From contig CAZXHT010000020.1 of NCBI GenBank assembly GCA_964640665.1, positions 12,088 through 76,087 on the forward strand: a DNA stretch of 64,000 nt, read 5' to 3'. The notes beneath the pieces were generated by a model, which worked only from the letters and a program-made list of their open reading frames with translations, did not search any database and was not told the origin of the DNA. The translations under genes and the position numbers were made by a program. The stretch comes from DATKYQ01 sp964640665. GTDB lineage: Bacteria; Myxococcota; B64-G9. Shown piece after piece: positions 36,748-46,306 of the stretch; position 1 is the first letter of the stretch, and each line of letters begins with the position of its first letter.

Positions 36748-38016
36748 TCACGGGTGCCGCTCATTTCTTCGGCGATTCCACACAAGCGCCACGGCCAGGA
36801 AAACAAGCGCCGAGATCGATCCTGTCCGGCCGGTCGATGAGCATCCGCTTTGGCAGGGCGCGCATTGGGGTTTCTCGTCGGGATTTGTTCCCAGGTTGAC
36901 GCCGAATGTGTCGCGCACGGTGCGGGTCAGGTCGATCATCTCGCAGCGGACTTCCTGGCCGGCAACGGCACAGTCGACGGCGTGGAAGACGCCGAAGAAG
37001 ACTTGACGGTGGGGGTTCTGGTCGGGCCGCGGCGGCTGATCCTCGTCCAGCAACGGGGGATAGGGAGCGCCGCCGCCGCCGGTTACGATGTAGAGGATGC
37101 CGTCTACCGTGCTGCGCTCATAATCGTGATCGTGGCCGTTGAAGACGATCTCGACGCCGTGTTTCTGAAACAGCGGATGGAGGTATTCGGCTAAAGGCAT
37201 CTCCTCGCTTCCGTGCCATCCCGATGAGAACGACGGCCGGTGGTAGAAGGCGAAGATGTGCTCGACGGCCGGGTCGGACCGCGCCGCGGACATGTCGTTG
37301 TCGATCCACTGGTACTGGGTGCTGGAGGGAGAGAAATCATCCTCGGAGCAAAGCACGACGAAATGGCAATTGGAGTAGTCGAAGCTGTAGTAGCGCGAGG
37401 TACCCGAGTCGGAGTCCACGTGGAAGAGGTCATCGTAGAGCGTGTTGGTGCGGTGATCGTGGTTGCCCATGACCGGCCACATGACCATGCGCGACATGGG
37501 CGTGTGCTCGATGTCGAAAAAGATTTGCCACATGTCGGCGTCGTCACCGTCCTCGACGATGTCTCCTGTGTTGAGGTAGAAGTCCGGCGCCCGGTCACCG
37601 ATCAGGCCGACCACCTCGCGGTGCATGGGGTGATCCGTGCGCGTGTCGCCGTAAACGAGAAAGTGGAAGGGCTCGGATCCGGACGGGGCGGTAGAGAAGG
37701 TCAGCGAAGGGCCGAAGGCCCCGTCATGGAGTTCGAGGCGATAGAAGTAAGTCCTGCCGGCCTGCAGGCCGGTCAAGGTGATCGACTGCAGGCCGCTGCC
37801 TTCCGGAACAGCGACTTCCAGCGAGAGATCACCGACGCCGTAGCGCAAGATACCGTCGGTAGTCTGATCCGACTCCCAACTGACGCTGACATGGTCGGGC
37901 CCGACATTCTCGAGGTAGGGCCCCTTGACGATCGCGGCTCGGCCCGGGGTGCCGCAGAAAAGAACAGCCAGCAGCACCAGCGCGAAGCAGCGAGTATCAA
38001 GCACAGAACGAGACAT
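36748..38016 (-). CDS. secreted metallophosphoesterase with FN3-like N-domain and C-terminal anchor
   Basis: 422 aa, signal peptide, then a purple-acid-phosphatase-type beta domain (VKGPYLENVGPDHVSVSWES, RTYFYRLEL). Metal motifs: YGDTRTD, NTGDIVEDG, GNHDH, FYHRPSF and GHDHDYER. It should hydrolyse phosphoesters outside the cytoplasm with a two-metal site. The C-terminus (CAPCQSGCSSTGR, hydrophobic stretch, RRRNERHP) resembles MYXO-CTERM sorting tails. AGGAGG precedes ATG. A paralogue lies at 45086. Confidence 0.9.
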   Translation of the reverse strand: MSRSVLDTRCFALVLLAVLFCGTPGRAAIVKGPYLENVGPDHVSVSWESDQTTDGILRYGVGDLSLEVAVPEGSGLQSITLTGLQAGRTYFYRLELHDGAFGPSLTFSTAPSGSEPFHFLVYGDTRTDHPMHREVVGLIGDRAPDFYLNTGDIVEDGDDADMWQIFFDIEHTPMSRMVMWPVMGNHDHRTNTLYDDLFHVDSDSGTSRYYSFDYSNCHFVVLCSEDDFSPSSTQYQWIDNDMSAARSDPAVEHIFAFYHRPSFSSGWHGSEEMPLAEYLHPLFQKHGVEIVFNGHDHDYERSTVDGILYIVTGGGGAPYPPLLDEDQPPRPDQNPHRQVFFGVFHAVDCAVAGQEVRCEMIDLTRTVRDTFGVNLGTNPDEKPQCAPCQSGCSSTGRTGSISALVFLAVALVWNRRRNERHP

Positions 38017-38130
38017 GAGGACCTCCTTTCAGACTCTTTGTTTTCATTCTGTCACAAATGAGATTTCATTCAAGTGGGTTCTTGACCACGCACTCGGCTT
38101 CGATCTAATAATGCCCAGAGTTGACGTTAT

Positions 38131-38214
38131 GCCGGCGTGGTGAAACTGGTAGACGCACGGGACTCAAAATCCCGCGGAAGCAATTCCATGTCGGTTCGAT
38201 TCCGACCGCCGGCA
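38131..38214 (+). tRNA. tRNA-Leu(CAA)
   Basis: 84-base cloverleaf: acceptor GCCGGCG pairs with CGCCGGC, anticodon stem CGGGA/TCCCG with loop CTCAAAA (anticodon CAA at 38165-38167), a variable arm, a T-arm with GTTCGATTC and discriminator A. CCA is not encoded. Confidence 0.95.
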
Positions 38215-38220
38215 TTACTC

Positions 38221-38262
38221 AAACCCCGCAGGGCCCTGCATGGTGCGGCCTTGCGGGGTTTT
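38221..38262 (+). terminator. Rho-independent terminator after tRNA-Leu
   Basis: AAACCCCGCA (38221-38230) pairs with TGCGGGGTTTT (38252-38262), giving a GC-rich stem followed by T residues, 6 bases after the tRNA. Confidence 0.85.
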
Positions 38263-38355
38263 ATCGAGAATTGTAGATTGTTCCATGAAGTTGGATGACC
38301 CTTTGATTCGATACCATGGAATTCTGCTGTTATTGGTCCTGAGCGTGGGTATGTC

Positions 38356-39234
38356 TTAATCTCCCAGCTTCAAGGGCAACCGGGGAACCCGGATCGGCTC
38401 GCCGTTGAACCTGGGAAATTTCATGTTCTTCAACAGGTATGAGATACACCCGGCTACGTACTTGCCCCGGTGTTCCTCGGTCAGGATCTGCACATCCGAG
38501 GTCCTTCCATTCGGGTTGATCGTAAAGGAGGTAAGCAGGGTGCCCGTGACGGAGGGATCACGCTGCTTCTGTTGTAATACGCAGCCCTTCATGGCACGGA
38601 GGTATTTTTTCATCTCCGCGTAAATCTCACCCTTGGTCAGGGTTTCCCGCTGAACGACGGGCTTGTCCGATTCCTCGGGCGGGGGAGAAGAGTTATAGCG
38701 GTCATACTGGTCGAGAATCTTTTCGACAATGCGAGCCCGTGTTCCGTCCGGGTCTAGCTCCAGGTATTTCTGATACTGGTAATAGGCTTCTATCCTGTCG
38801 CCCTTCATCGCATGTGCGATGCCGAGGTTCAGGTGGGCCTCCGCGTCCTCGGGGTTCTGCGCCAGCAACAGGTTTAAGCAGACCAGCGCATCATCCAACC
38901 GCTTTTCCCTTACCAGCGAGACGCATTTCCGGCTCCAGTTCTCAGACCATGCATCCAGGTCTCCCCCGGCCTCCGCGCCGGATGACCCGTCTTCCCCCTG
39001 TTGAGCCATTTGCCGGCCTGTCTCCGGCTTGACCACGATTCTGGGGATCGGCAGTGGTTCGAGCCGCGCCTCTTCGGTGGCCGGCTGACTTTCGGCGGGT
39101 CGCGCTTCCCCTTCTTTTCGGGGTCGGCCTTCCGGCTCGGCTGCGCCGGGCACTTCGGGGAGGGTGATCCAGATCAGATACAGCGCGATGAGCACGAAAA
39201 CCGCAGCCAACCCGATGACACCCAGAATCCGCAC
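38356..39234 (-). CDS. TPR protein with AgmX/PglI-type C-terminal domain
   Basis: 292 aa. An N-terminal membrane anchor (LGVIGLAAVFVLIALYLIWI) is followed by an acidic Pro-rich linker, a TPR pair (about 105-170; ALVCLNLLLAQNPEDAEAHLNLGIAHAMKGDR) and a C-terminal beta domain (about 215-290) with GCVLQQKQRDPSVTGTLLTSFTINPNGRTSDV and PRFNGEPIRVPRLPL. The last matches the AgmX/PglI C-terminal (TonB-like) domain of myxobacterial gliding and envelope proteins. GTG start at 39234. Role inferred as an envelope energy-coupling or scaffold protein. Confidence 0.78.
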   Translation of the reverse strand: MRILGVIGLAAVFVLIALYLIWITLPEVPGAAEPEGRPRKEGEARPAESQPATEEARLEPLPIPRIVVKPETGRQMAQQGEDGSSGAEAGGDLDAWSENWSRKCVSLVREKRLDDALVCLNLLLAQNPEDAEAHLNLGIAHAMKGDRIEAYYQYQKYLELDPDGTRARIVEKILDQYDRYNSSPPPEESDKPVVQRETLTKGEIYAEMKKYLRAMKGCVLQQKQRDPSVTGTLLTSFTINPNGRTSDVQILTEEHRGKYVAGCISYLLKNMKFPRFNGEPIRVPRLPLKLGD

Positions 39235-39380
39235 GTTTTTCCATTCCTCTCAGGAGACGCTGTCGCGTAATTTTATTTGCTGATGGTTATTATAGCATGT
39301 ATTTCCTTTGGGGTTGAAGAGCAAGTGCTGTTTGCTAAGCCCGAGCCGGTGGGATAACATTTGGTCAGGAGGTGTCCTTG

Positions 39381-40280
39381 ATGAAGTGGGTATATTTCTT
39401 GGCGCCGGCTTTGTTCGCGGTTACTTCTGGGTGCGGCGGATCGGACGGCGGGGCGGGGCGCATCGAGGTCGGCGTCATGACCTACAACGTATTGTGCTCG
39501 TTCTGCAATGACGAGTATGATCCCTGGGAAGAACGGCTCGACTACTTCGCGGATATTATGCGGCGTCACGATCCCGACCTGGTCGGCCTGCAGGAACTCA
39601 CCTGGGCTTCCGAGGTAGATCAGTTTCTGGCCTTCATGGACGGCTACGAGGCCGCCTATTTCGTCGGCACGACTCCCGGCCCGCTGGGACAGTACGAGTA
39701 TCCCGACGCAGCCATCCTCTACCGCGCCACGCGCTTCGAACTGGAAGAGAACGGCTTTTTCTGGCTGAGTCCCAGGCCGGACGAGCCCTGGTCGGCGGGC
39801 TTCGCCGAAAACCTGCAGCTTCCGCGCCTGGTGAACTGGGCGCGTTTTCTCGACAAGAACAGCGGACGCTCGTTCGTCTTCAGCACCACCCATTTCGACA
39901 ACAACTCGCCCAGCCAGGAACTCTCGGCCCCGCTGTTGTTGGAGCGAACTATTTCCTGGGCCGACCGGATGCCGGTGATCGTCACCGGCGACTTCAACTC
40001 GCAGCCGGCCGACGAGGCTTACCATATCTTGACCGAAGGAGTCGGCGGGTCCGGCTTTCATCTGACCGACACCTTCGATATCGCCGCCGAGTGGTCGGTG
40101 GACAGCAACCAGGATCCGGCTCCGGACTACGACACCGGCAGCCGCATCGATCACATCTTCACGGCCGGGAAAGACACGACCTTAGATTGCCCCGCCTGGA
40201 CCGCCGACCTGCACGTCTATGGCCAAGGCGAAAAATATCCCTCCGATCACTGGCCTATATCGGCAAGTCTTTCGTTGTAG
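39381..40280 (+). CDS. lipoprotein endonuclease/exonuclease/phosphatase-fold enzyme
   Basis: 299 aa from ATG 39381, preceded by AGGAGG. A lipobox (VTSGCGG) suggests a lipoprotein. The EEP fold is complete: MTYNVLCSF, GLQELTW (metal Glu), VTGDFNSQP (Asp/Asn) and the C-terminal SDHWPISASL (Asp/His). Such enzymes cut phosphodiesters of DNA, RNA or lipids (sphingomyelinase-like). The substrate cannot be read from the sequence, but export points to extracellular nucleic acid or phospholipid. Confidence 0.9.
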   Translation: MKWVYFLAPALFAVTSGCGGSDGGAGRIEVGVMTYNVLCSFCNDEYDPWEERLDYFADIMRRHDPDLVGLQELTWASEVDQFLAFMDGYEAAYFVGTTPGPLGQYEYPDAAILYRATRFELEENGFFWLSPRPDEPWSAGFAENLQLPRLVNWARFLDKNSGRSFVFSTTHFDNNSPSQELSAPLLLERTISWADRMPVIVTGDFNSQPADEAYHILTEGVGGSGFHLTDTFDIAAEWSVDSNQDPAPDYDTGSRIDHIFTAGKDTTLDCPAWTADLHVYGQGEKYPSDHWPISASLSL

Positions 40281-40477
40281 TTGCGCCATTACTCACCGGC
40301 AACTTTGCTTACCGGTTTTGTGCCATCATGGCGCGACAGGGGGATCCAGATCGATGATAACCATACGACATATAAATAACTTTTCAATTGGATCATGAAG
40401 TTGTCAAGCCCTATGCTGTGTAACAATATGGCACAATTATTGCTATTAAGTTGCCAAATTTCATGGAGGTATTGTCC

Positions 40478-42412
40478 ATGATCCGTCGAAGCTTTCTTTT
40501 TCTCGTCCTGGCGCTTTTGGCTGTGAGTTGTGCAGACAACGGTTTCGATCCTACCCTGGTGGCGCAGGGGCGCCCGATCATATACGGCTCGCCCGACACC
40601 AACCCGGCCCACGACGCCGTCGTGGCCGTCACCGATCGTTCACATCAGTACTTCTGCTCTGGCACGTTGATCGCGCCCGACGTAGTCATGACGGCAGGCC
40701 ACTGCCTCGACGGGCAATCGGCCTCCAACGTCGACATCTTCTTCGGCTCCGACGCCTACTCGGGAAACGGCAGCTACGTGCATACCAGCGAGCTGGCCGT
40801 ACACCCTGACTACGACGGCTACAATATCCTCAACGACATCTCACTGGCCCGGCTGGCGAGCGCCGCTCCCTCCGGGGTGGTGCCCATCCCGCATCTGCCG
40901 GCGGGCCTGGGGCTGTCGGCCGCCGATGAGGGACAGACGATCGAGTTCTCCGGCTTCGGCCTGACCGAGCACGGAAGCGACGGGCAGAAGTTGCATGTGG
41001 ATGGAACCATCGACACCGTTTGCGAGAGCGGCAGCGGGTGCGGCAACGTCGTGCCGCACGCCTTTGGCTACCAACAGGCGGGTGGTGGGCCCTGCTCGGG
41101 AGACAGCGGCGGTCCGGCCTTCATCCTGCGCTCGGGGACGGAGTATGTCGCCGGGGTGACCTCCTACGGCGATCAGAATTGCACCCAGTTCGGAGTCAGC
41201 ACCACCGTCAGCGACTTCGCCGGCTGGATCGAGAACTTCATAGGCGGCAGCGGCATCGAAGACTGCGTGAACGGCCAGGACGATGACGGCGACGGCATGA
41301 CCGACTGCGACGACTTCGACTGCCGCTACAACTCGAACTGTATCGGCCCGGGCGCCTGCGAGCAGGCCGCGACCGTCTCTTGCGGCGACGTGATCAATGC
41401 CACCACTGCCGACGGGGTGAGCATCTATTCGACCTACGGCTGCCTGAGCGATGGCACCGAGGACGGGCCAGAGCTGGCCTACAAACTCGATCTGCGCTCC
41501 GGCACCGAGTTCACGGTAACCTTGCAGCCTTCCGGACAGGGCGATCTCGATCTCTTTTTGCTGCCGGCCTCGGGCGACAGTTGCAGCCTGGCCGATTGCC
41601 TGGACGCCTCCTACCAGCAGGAGCCCAACGCCGAGACGATCGGCTACCAGATGCCGGCCGGCGGGGCCTATGTGGTGGTCGAGACCTGGGATCGGGCGAC
41701 TACCTTCCAGCTGCAGATCCAGTGCGATACGCAGGTCGAGCAGTGCGCGAACGGCGTCGACGACGACGGCGACAGGCTGACAGACTGCGATGATCCCGAC
41801 TGCGTAAACGACGTGAACTGCCAGCTGCCTGACGAGAACTGCTCGAACGATATCGACGACGACCAGGACGGGGCCACCGACTGCGACGACTCAGACTGCG
41901 CTTCCTCGATGGCCTGCATGACTCCGGCCGAGAACTGCTCGAACGGGGTCGACGACGACCAGGACGGAGCCACCGATTGCGACGACTCAGACTGCATAAG
42001 CAACGCGGCCTGCCAGATACCGCCCGAAGACTGCACAAACGGCGTCGACGACGATCAGGACGGGGCCACCGACTGCGACGACAGCGACTGCGTAAACCAC
42101 TCTGCCTGCCAGAGCTACCAGGAGAACTGCTCAAACGGCATTGATGACGACCACGACGGGTCACTGGACTGCGAAGACACCGACTGCGCCGGCGATGCCG
42201 CCTGCCTGCCGCCGAGCGAAGACTGCACCAACGGCAAAGACGACGACCGGGACGGCGCCATAGACTGCAACGATCCCGACTGCTCGGGCTACCATCTTTG
42301 CGCAACTGACAGCGGCTCGAGCGGCTGTGCGCAGGCGCCCGCGGGCGGCCTGGGTCTTCTGCCCTTGTTGCCGGGCATGTGTCTGCTGAGACGCAGACGA
42401 CGCGCGATCTGA
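40478..42412 (+). CDS. trypsin-like serine protease with MopE-like repeats
   Basis: 644 aa. A lipobox (LLAVSC) precedes an S1 protease domain: MTAGHC (His), NDISLARL (Asp) and GDSGGPAF (Ser). After it come a first Cys/Asp repeat (41255-41340), a beta-rich PPC-like domain (about 41350-41730) and six further repeats of the type C-x-N-G-x-D-D-D-x-D-G-x-x-D-C-D-D-x-D-C (about 41736-42306). The C-terminus is GCAQAPAGGLGLLPLLPGM followed by RRRRR, MYXO-CTERM-like. Repeats of this kind bind calcium or give surface spacing. ATG 40478 is set by GGAGGT 7 bases upstream. Confidence 0.93.
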   Translation: MIRRSFLFLVLALLAVSCADNGFDPTLVAQGRPIIYGSPDTNPAHDAVVAVTDRSHQYFCSGTLIAPDVVMTAGHCLDGQSASNVDIFFGSDAYSGNGSYVHTSELAVHPDYDGYNILNDISLARLASAAPSGVVPIPHLPAGLGLSAADEGQTIEFSGFGLTEHGSDGQKLHVDGTIDTVCESGSGCGNVVPHAFGYQQAGGGPCSGDSGGPAFILRSGTEYVAGVTSYGDQNCTQFGVSTTVSDFAGWIENFIGGSGIEDCVNGQDDDGDGMTDCDDFDCRYNSNCIGPGACEQAATVSCGDVINATTADGVSIYSTYGCLSDGTEDGPELAYKLDLRSGTEFTVTLQPSGQGDLDLFLLPASGDSCSLADCLDASYQQEPNAETIGYQMPAGGAYVVVETWDRATTFQLQIQCDTQVEQCANGVDDDGDRLTDCDDPDCVNDVNCQLPDENCSNDIDDDQDGATDCDDSDCASSMACMTPAENCSNGVDDDQDGATDCDDSDCISNAACQIPPEDCTNGVDDDQDGATDCDDSDCVNHSACQSYQENCSNGIDDDHDGSLDCEDTDCAGDAACLPPSEDCTNGKDDDRDGAIDCNDPDCSGYHLCATDSGSSGCAQAPAGGLGLLPLLPGMCLLRRRRRAI

Positions 42413-42534
42413 GCCTGAATATACACTCTAGCCATTTCTGACTTGACCTGGGATGAGAGCTGGCACAAGATCCGCCCGAATGATATCGGGGGTGCATGTA
42501 GGAGTGTCTATCCGGGGAGGTGGAGGATGACAAG

Positions 42535-42669
42535 ATGGTGGAGGACGGGCGCGGCGGGGGTGCCGAGGGGAAGGGTGTGTGCGTTGACGGCGACAGCGGC
42601 GAGGTGCATGTCGAGCCGGCCTGCAATCACCGTGAAAAGCCGCTGGTCATAATGACCGGTGACTACTGA
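42535..42669 (+). CDS. 44-aa acidic miniprotein before lpdA
   Basis: A short unannotated-looking frame with ATG at 42535, 8 bases after GGAGGA, and TGA at 42667-42669. Only one base separates its stop from the lpdA ATG, so it would be translationally coupled to lpdA. Codons are strongly G/C-ending, as in real genes here. The product is acidic with two cysteines (VCVDGDSGEV, PACNHREKPL, ends MTGDY). An in-frame GTG at 42520 could extend it by five residues. No family recognised; a leader peptide for lpdA is possible. Confidence 0.5.
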   Translation: MVEDGRGGGAEGKGVCVDGDSGEVHVEPACNHREKPLVIMTGDY

Positions 42670-42670
42670 G

Positions 42671-44071
42671 ATGAACGCTGAATTCGACCTACTGATAATC
42701 GGCGCCGGGCCCGGCGGTTACGTGGCCGCCATCCGCGCGGCGCAGCTAGGCCTGCGGGTCGCGCTGGTCGAACGCGATCGGCGGCTGGGGGGCACCTGTC
42801 TCAGGATTGGCTGTATTCCCTCCAAGGCCTTGCTCGAATCGAGCCGCATCTACGAGATGTTATCCTCCGATCTCGGCGATCACGGATTGTCTATTACGGG
42901 CGCCGGGCTCGATATCCCGGCGCTGATGCGGCGCAAGGAGCGCGTGGTAGAGCAGCTCACTTCCGGCGTTGCCAAGCTGATTACGAAAAACGGCGTGACA
43001 GTGGTCCGCGGCGAGGGCCGCCTCGCAGGCCCCAAGACGGTGCTGGTCGCGGGCCAAGAGGGCAAGCGCGAGTTGACGGCCGATAACATTCTCTTGGCCA
43101 CCGGCTCCGCGCCGGTCGAGCTTGCCCAACTTCCCTTCGACGGCGAGCGTATCGTTTCTTCGCGCGAGGCGCTGGCGTTCGAGAAAGTTCCCGGAAGGCT
43201 CCTGGTGGTCGGGGCCGGGGCGATCGGACTTGAACTTGGGCAGGTCTGGCAGCGGCTGGGCGCGCGGGTGACGATCGTCGAGATGCTGCCGCAAATCGCT
43301 CCCTTCGCCGACAAGCCGGCGGCCCGCCTGTTGCTCAGGGCCTTGAAAGACAAGGGCATCGAATTTCATCTCGGCACGCGGGTAGAAGCGGCAACGGTCG
43401 AGGGCGATGTCGTGCTGGCCCGACTGACGGACGGGCGCGGCAAGACATCGGAAATCGACTGCGACCGGGTGCTGGTGGCGGTAGGCAGGCGTGCGTACAG
43501 TGAGGGCCTCGGTCTTGCCGAGGCCGGAGTGACGCTGGACGAGCGGGGCAGGGTGGCGATCGACGACGAATTCAAGACCTCGGTCGGGTCGCTAAGGGCG
43601 ATAGGCGACCTGGTAGCCGGTCCAATGTTGGCCCATCGCGCCCAGGACGAGGGCCTGGCGGTCGCCGAGTTGCTGGCAGGTCTTCCCGCGACGCGCGAGA
43701 TCGATATCATTCCGGCGGTGGTCTACACTCACCCCGAGTTGGCCATGGTGGGCAAGACCGAAGAGCAGTGCAAGGCCGAGGGGCTGGCCTTCACCAGTGG
43801 CCGCTTCTATTTCAAGGCCAACGGCCGCGCGCTCACGGCCGGCGACGCCGAGGGGATGGTCAAGCTGCTGGCCGCCAAGGACGACGGCAAGATCCTGGGC
43901 GTGCACATCCTGGGCCCGTCTGCCTCCGAGTTGATAGCCGAGGCGACGCTGGCAATGAAGCTCGGCGCCAGTGCGGACGACCTGGCCGGCACCATCCACG
44001 CCCACCCGACTCTGTCCGAAGCCCTCAAAGAAGCCGCTTTAGCCGCCTGCGGCCGGGCAATCCACGCCTGA
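42671..44071 (+). CDS. lpdA: dihydrolipoyl dehydrogenase
   Basis: 466 aa flavoprotein disulfide reductase. The FAD motif is LLIIGAGPGGYVAAIRAAQLG, the redox disulfide sits in GGTCLRIGCIPSK, the NAD fold is VVGAGAIGLELGQVW, and the interface motif HAHPTLSEALKEAA carries the catalytic His-Glu pair. It re-oxidises dihydrolipoyl groups of 2-oxoacid dehydrogenases or the glycine cleavage system with NAD+. No E1, E2 or glycine-cleavage genes are nearby. Start at ATG 42671, right after the miniprotein stop. Confidence 0.95.
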   Translation: MNAEFDLLIIGAGPGGYVAAIRAAQLGLRVALVERDRRLGGTCLRIGCIPSKALLESSRIYEMLSSDLGDHGLSITGAGLDIPALMRRKERVVEQLTSGVAKLITKNGVTVVRGEGRLAGPKTVLVAGQEGKRELTADNILLATGSAPVELAQLPFDGERIVSSREALAFEKVPGRLLVVGAGAIGLELGQVWQRLGARVTIVEMLPQIAPFADKPAARLLLRALKDKGIEFHLGTRVEAATVEGDVVLARLTDGRGKTSEIDCDRVLVAVGRRAYSEGLGLAEAGVTLDERGRVAIDDEFKTSVGSLRAIGDLVAGPMLAHRAQDEGLAVAELLAGLPATREIDIIPAVVYTHPELAMVGKTEEQCKAEGLAFTSGRFYFKANGRALTAGDAEGMVKLLAAKDDGKILGVHILGPSASELIAEATLAMKLGASADDLAGTIHAHPTLSEALKEAALAACGRAIHA

Positions 44072-44084
44072 AGACTTTGCCGTA

Positions 44085-44960
44085 TCAGGCCCGCTTCTCG
44101 GCGGCGATCTGTCGCTTGAGCCAGATGTTGAAGGACCACATCATGGCGGCCGAGAGCAGGCCGATGCCGCCCAGGATAAGCCAGCCGATGGTGTTCTGTA
44201 CGGGGTCGAGTTCGAGCAGTCCGTTGGGCAGCTTGGTGGAGCCCGCGCACATGACCTCGTTGAAAATCAGCGCGCCCACCGGGCCGCCGGTCAGCGCGCC
44301 TATCGCTATCGGCAGGTTGGCGTAGCCCAGGAAAAGACCTTCCTGTCCCTTGGGCGACAGCGCCCCGATGTACTCGTATGCCCGCGGGGCGGCGAACAGC
44401 TCGCCTTGGACTCTTTCGGCTGCGCCCCGCCGGAGGGCTCGTGATCGCGATAGAAGAAGAGCACAACGAAGAAGGTCAGCACGCAGAAGCCGGCGCCCAC
44501 GGCAAAGATGTAGCTGAGATCGAAATGGGTTCGAAAGATCCAGCTTATGAATCGCCCCAGCAACGAGCCGATGTTGATCACCATGTAGAAGATGGCGAAA
44601 GCCAGCGTGGCCCGCGATCCGGCCGTCTTCTGTACTGTGCCCGAGACGCAGGGCTTGATGACCGAACCGCCGAAGCCGATCAGTAAAATACCCAGCACAA
44701 CGGCCAGGATGGTTTGCCCACTGGCGCTGACCTCGTCGCCGATCGTCTCTGTGAGGCTGCCGAAGCCGAACCAGACCGGGCTGCCCATCAGGAAGTAGCC
44801 AATTGCCAAGACCAAGCTGTCCCAGGTAGATGACCACGAACGAGGCCACCGCGTAGTAGGCCGAGCGTTCGAACAGCTCGGTCAGGTTGGCGGTCCAGTA
44901 CTCTTTCGGGAAAGCGGTCTTGACTTCGGGTTCGGCGGTATCGCCGGGCGGTTGCGGCAT
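44085..44960 (-). pseudogene. decayed POT/MFS transporter gene
   Basis: The N-terminal piece (YWTANLTELFERSAYYAVASFVVIYLG, the E-R-x-x-Y-Y helix of POT transporters) is read in one frame. The middle (about 44815-44410; AIGYFLMGSP, GFGGSVIKPCVSGTVQKTAG, DLSYIFAVGAGFCVLTFFVVLFF) is in another, and the end (YEYIGALSPKGQEGLFLGYANLPIAIG, NIWLKRQIAAEKRA) returns to the first. Two frame changes and internal losses leave under 300 codons against about 500, so transport function is lost. It is related to the intact transporter at 14059-15660. Confidence 0.75.
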
Positions 44961-45085
44961 CTAGGCTCCTTGTGGTTCGAAGCTTGTCTGGGCCTGATAG
45001 CTCAGCCGGTGGGGTCGCGTCAGGTTGCGCGTGGCGGAGAGCTGAGTTAACCTGATGTCTCGAGCCCAAACAGGAGGTTCTTGCG

Positions 45086-46306
45086 ATGCGAAAAATCTTG
45101 GTTCTGTCTGTTGGTCTGCTGCTGGCGTCATGTAATTCGAGTAATAACGGCGGCGACGACGCTGGTTGCCGGGACGACAATACCTATACCTTCTCGATCG
45201 GCGCCGAAGACAACACGTTCTTCGTCGGCCCCTACCTGATGCACACGACGATGAACGAGGTGTCCATTTCGTGGGAGACCGAGCAATTAAGCGGCACGCG
45301 CCTGGAGTACGGTCCCAACTCGAACTATGGGCGGCAGGTCGAAGGCGACTTTGGAACCATGCACCAGGTTACCGTGACCGGCCTCGAACCGCAGACGCTC
45401 TATCACTACCGGGCCTGCTGCGACGAGACCTGCAGCGGCGACCTGACATTCTCGACGGCCCCGCTGCCGGGCAGCCGCTTTCGCTTCGTGGTATACGGTG
45501 ACAGCCGCTCCGATCCGCCGAAGCATCGGCGGATCGTCGAAATGATGATCGCTGAGAAACCCATTTTAGCCTTCAATACCGGCGACATTGTCGCGGACGG
45601 CAACAACCGCGACGAGTACAAAAGCATGCACTTCGATCCATTGCGCCGCCTGGGCGAGTACGTGCCGGTTTACGTGGCCATCGGCAACCACGAGGAGAAG
45701 CAATACGGGGTGCCCGACTTCATCGATTACATGATGTTTCCCAAAGACCCCGATGTGCCCTTGACCGAGGCGAGTTACACGTTCACCTACGGAGACGCCT
45801 ATTTCCTGGTGCTGGATTCCACCCTGGATCACTTCGACGTGTTCTTCCCGATCGACGGCGCGGAGGAAGATCAGCCGCTATGGAAGTGGCTGAAGAAAAA
45901 GGTTGCATCCAAAGAGGCGCAGGCGGCCCGCTGGCGTTTCGCCTTGATGCACTACCCGGCAGACTCGGAGTGCTACGACGAGGCCGACTACGGCATTCCC
46001 TCCACGGCCATACGTAACTACGTCGTGCCGCTTCTGGCAGAGAACCACTTCACGGCCCTGTTCACCGGCCACCAGCACGACTACGAGTACATGGAGATTT
46101 CCAAGCTGCCCTGCATCATCACCGGCGGCGGCGGGGCCGGGCTGGAGACCTGCGCCAACTGCACCCGCGACGTTCCCGAGATCACCTCCGTGTCCTGCGT
46201 GAACCATTACCTGACTGTAGATCTAGGTTGCGACAAGGCCTTAGTCCGGGCGGTGGACATAGACGGGAACGTCTTCGAGCAGCACGAGTTCGATAGACAG
46301 CCTTAG
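45086..46306 (+). CDS. lipoprotein metallophosphoesterase, paralogue of 36748-38016
   Basis: 406 aa. Lipobox LLASC, then a purple-acid-phosphatase-like beta domain (VGPYLMHTTMNEVSISWETE, LYHYRACC) and the metallophosphoesterase core: YGDSRSD, NTGDIVADG, GNHEEKQYG, MHYPADSE and TGHQHDYEYME. The metal-binding residues match the paralogue at 36748, but the C-terminal sorting tail is replaced by a lipid anchor. Expected to release phosphate from exported substrates. ATG follows AGGAGG; its stop overlaps the convergent MoaD-like gene. Confidence 0.9.
   Translation: MRKILVLSVGLLLASCNSSNNGGDDAGCRDDNTYTFSIGAEDNTFFVGPYLMHTTMNEVSISWETEQLSGTRLEYGPNSNYGRQVEGDFGTMHQVTVTGLEPQTLYHYRACCDETCSGDLTFSTAPLPGSRFRFVVYGDSRSDPPKHRRIVEMMIAEKPILAFNTGDIVADGNNRDEYKSMHFDPLRRLGEYVPVYVAIGNHEEKQYGVPDFIDYMMFPKDPDVPLTEASYTFTYGDAYFLVLDSTLDHFDVFFPIDGAEEDQPLWKWLKKKVASKEAQAARWRFALMHYPADSECYDEADYGIPSTAIRNYVVPLLAENHFTALFTGHQHDYEYMEISKLPCIITGGGGAGLETCANCTRDVPEITSVSCVNHYLTVDLGCDKALVRAVDIDGNVFEQHEFDRQP

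Noticed and set aside
44990..45060. tRNA-like piece (TAGCTCAGCCGGT)
   Set aside because: Only a D-arm-like string is present; no acceptor pairing, anticodon stem or T-loop follows.
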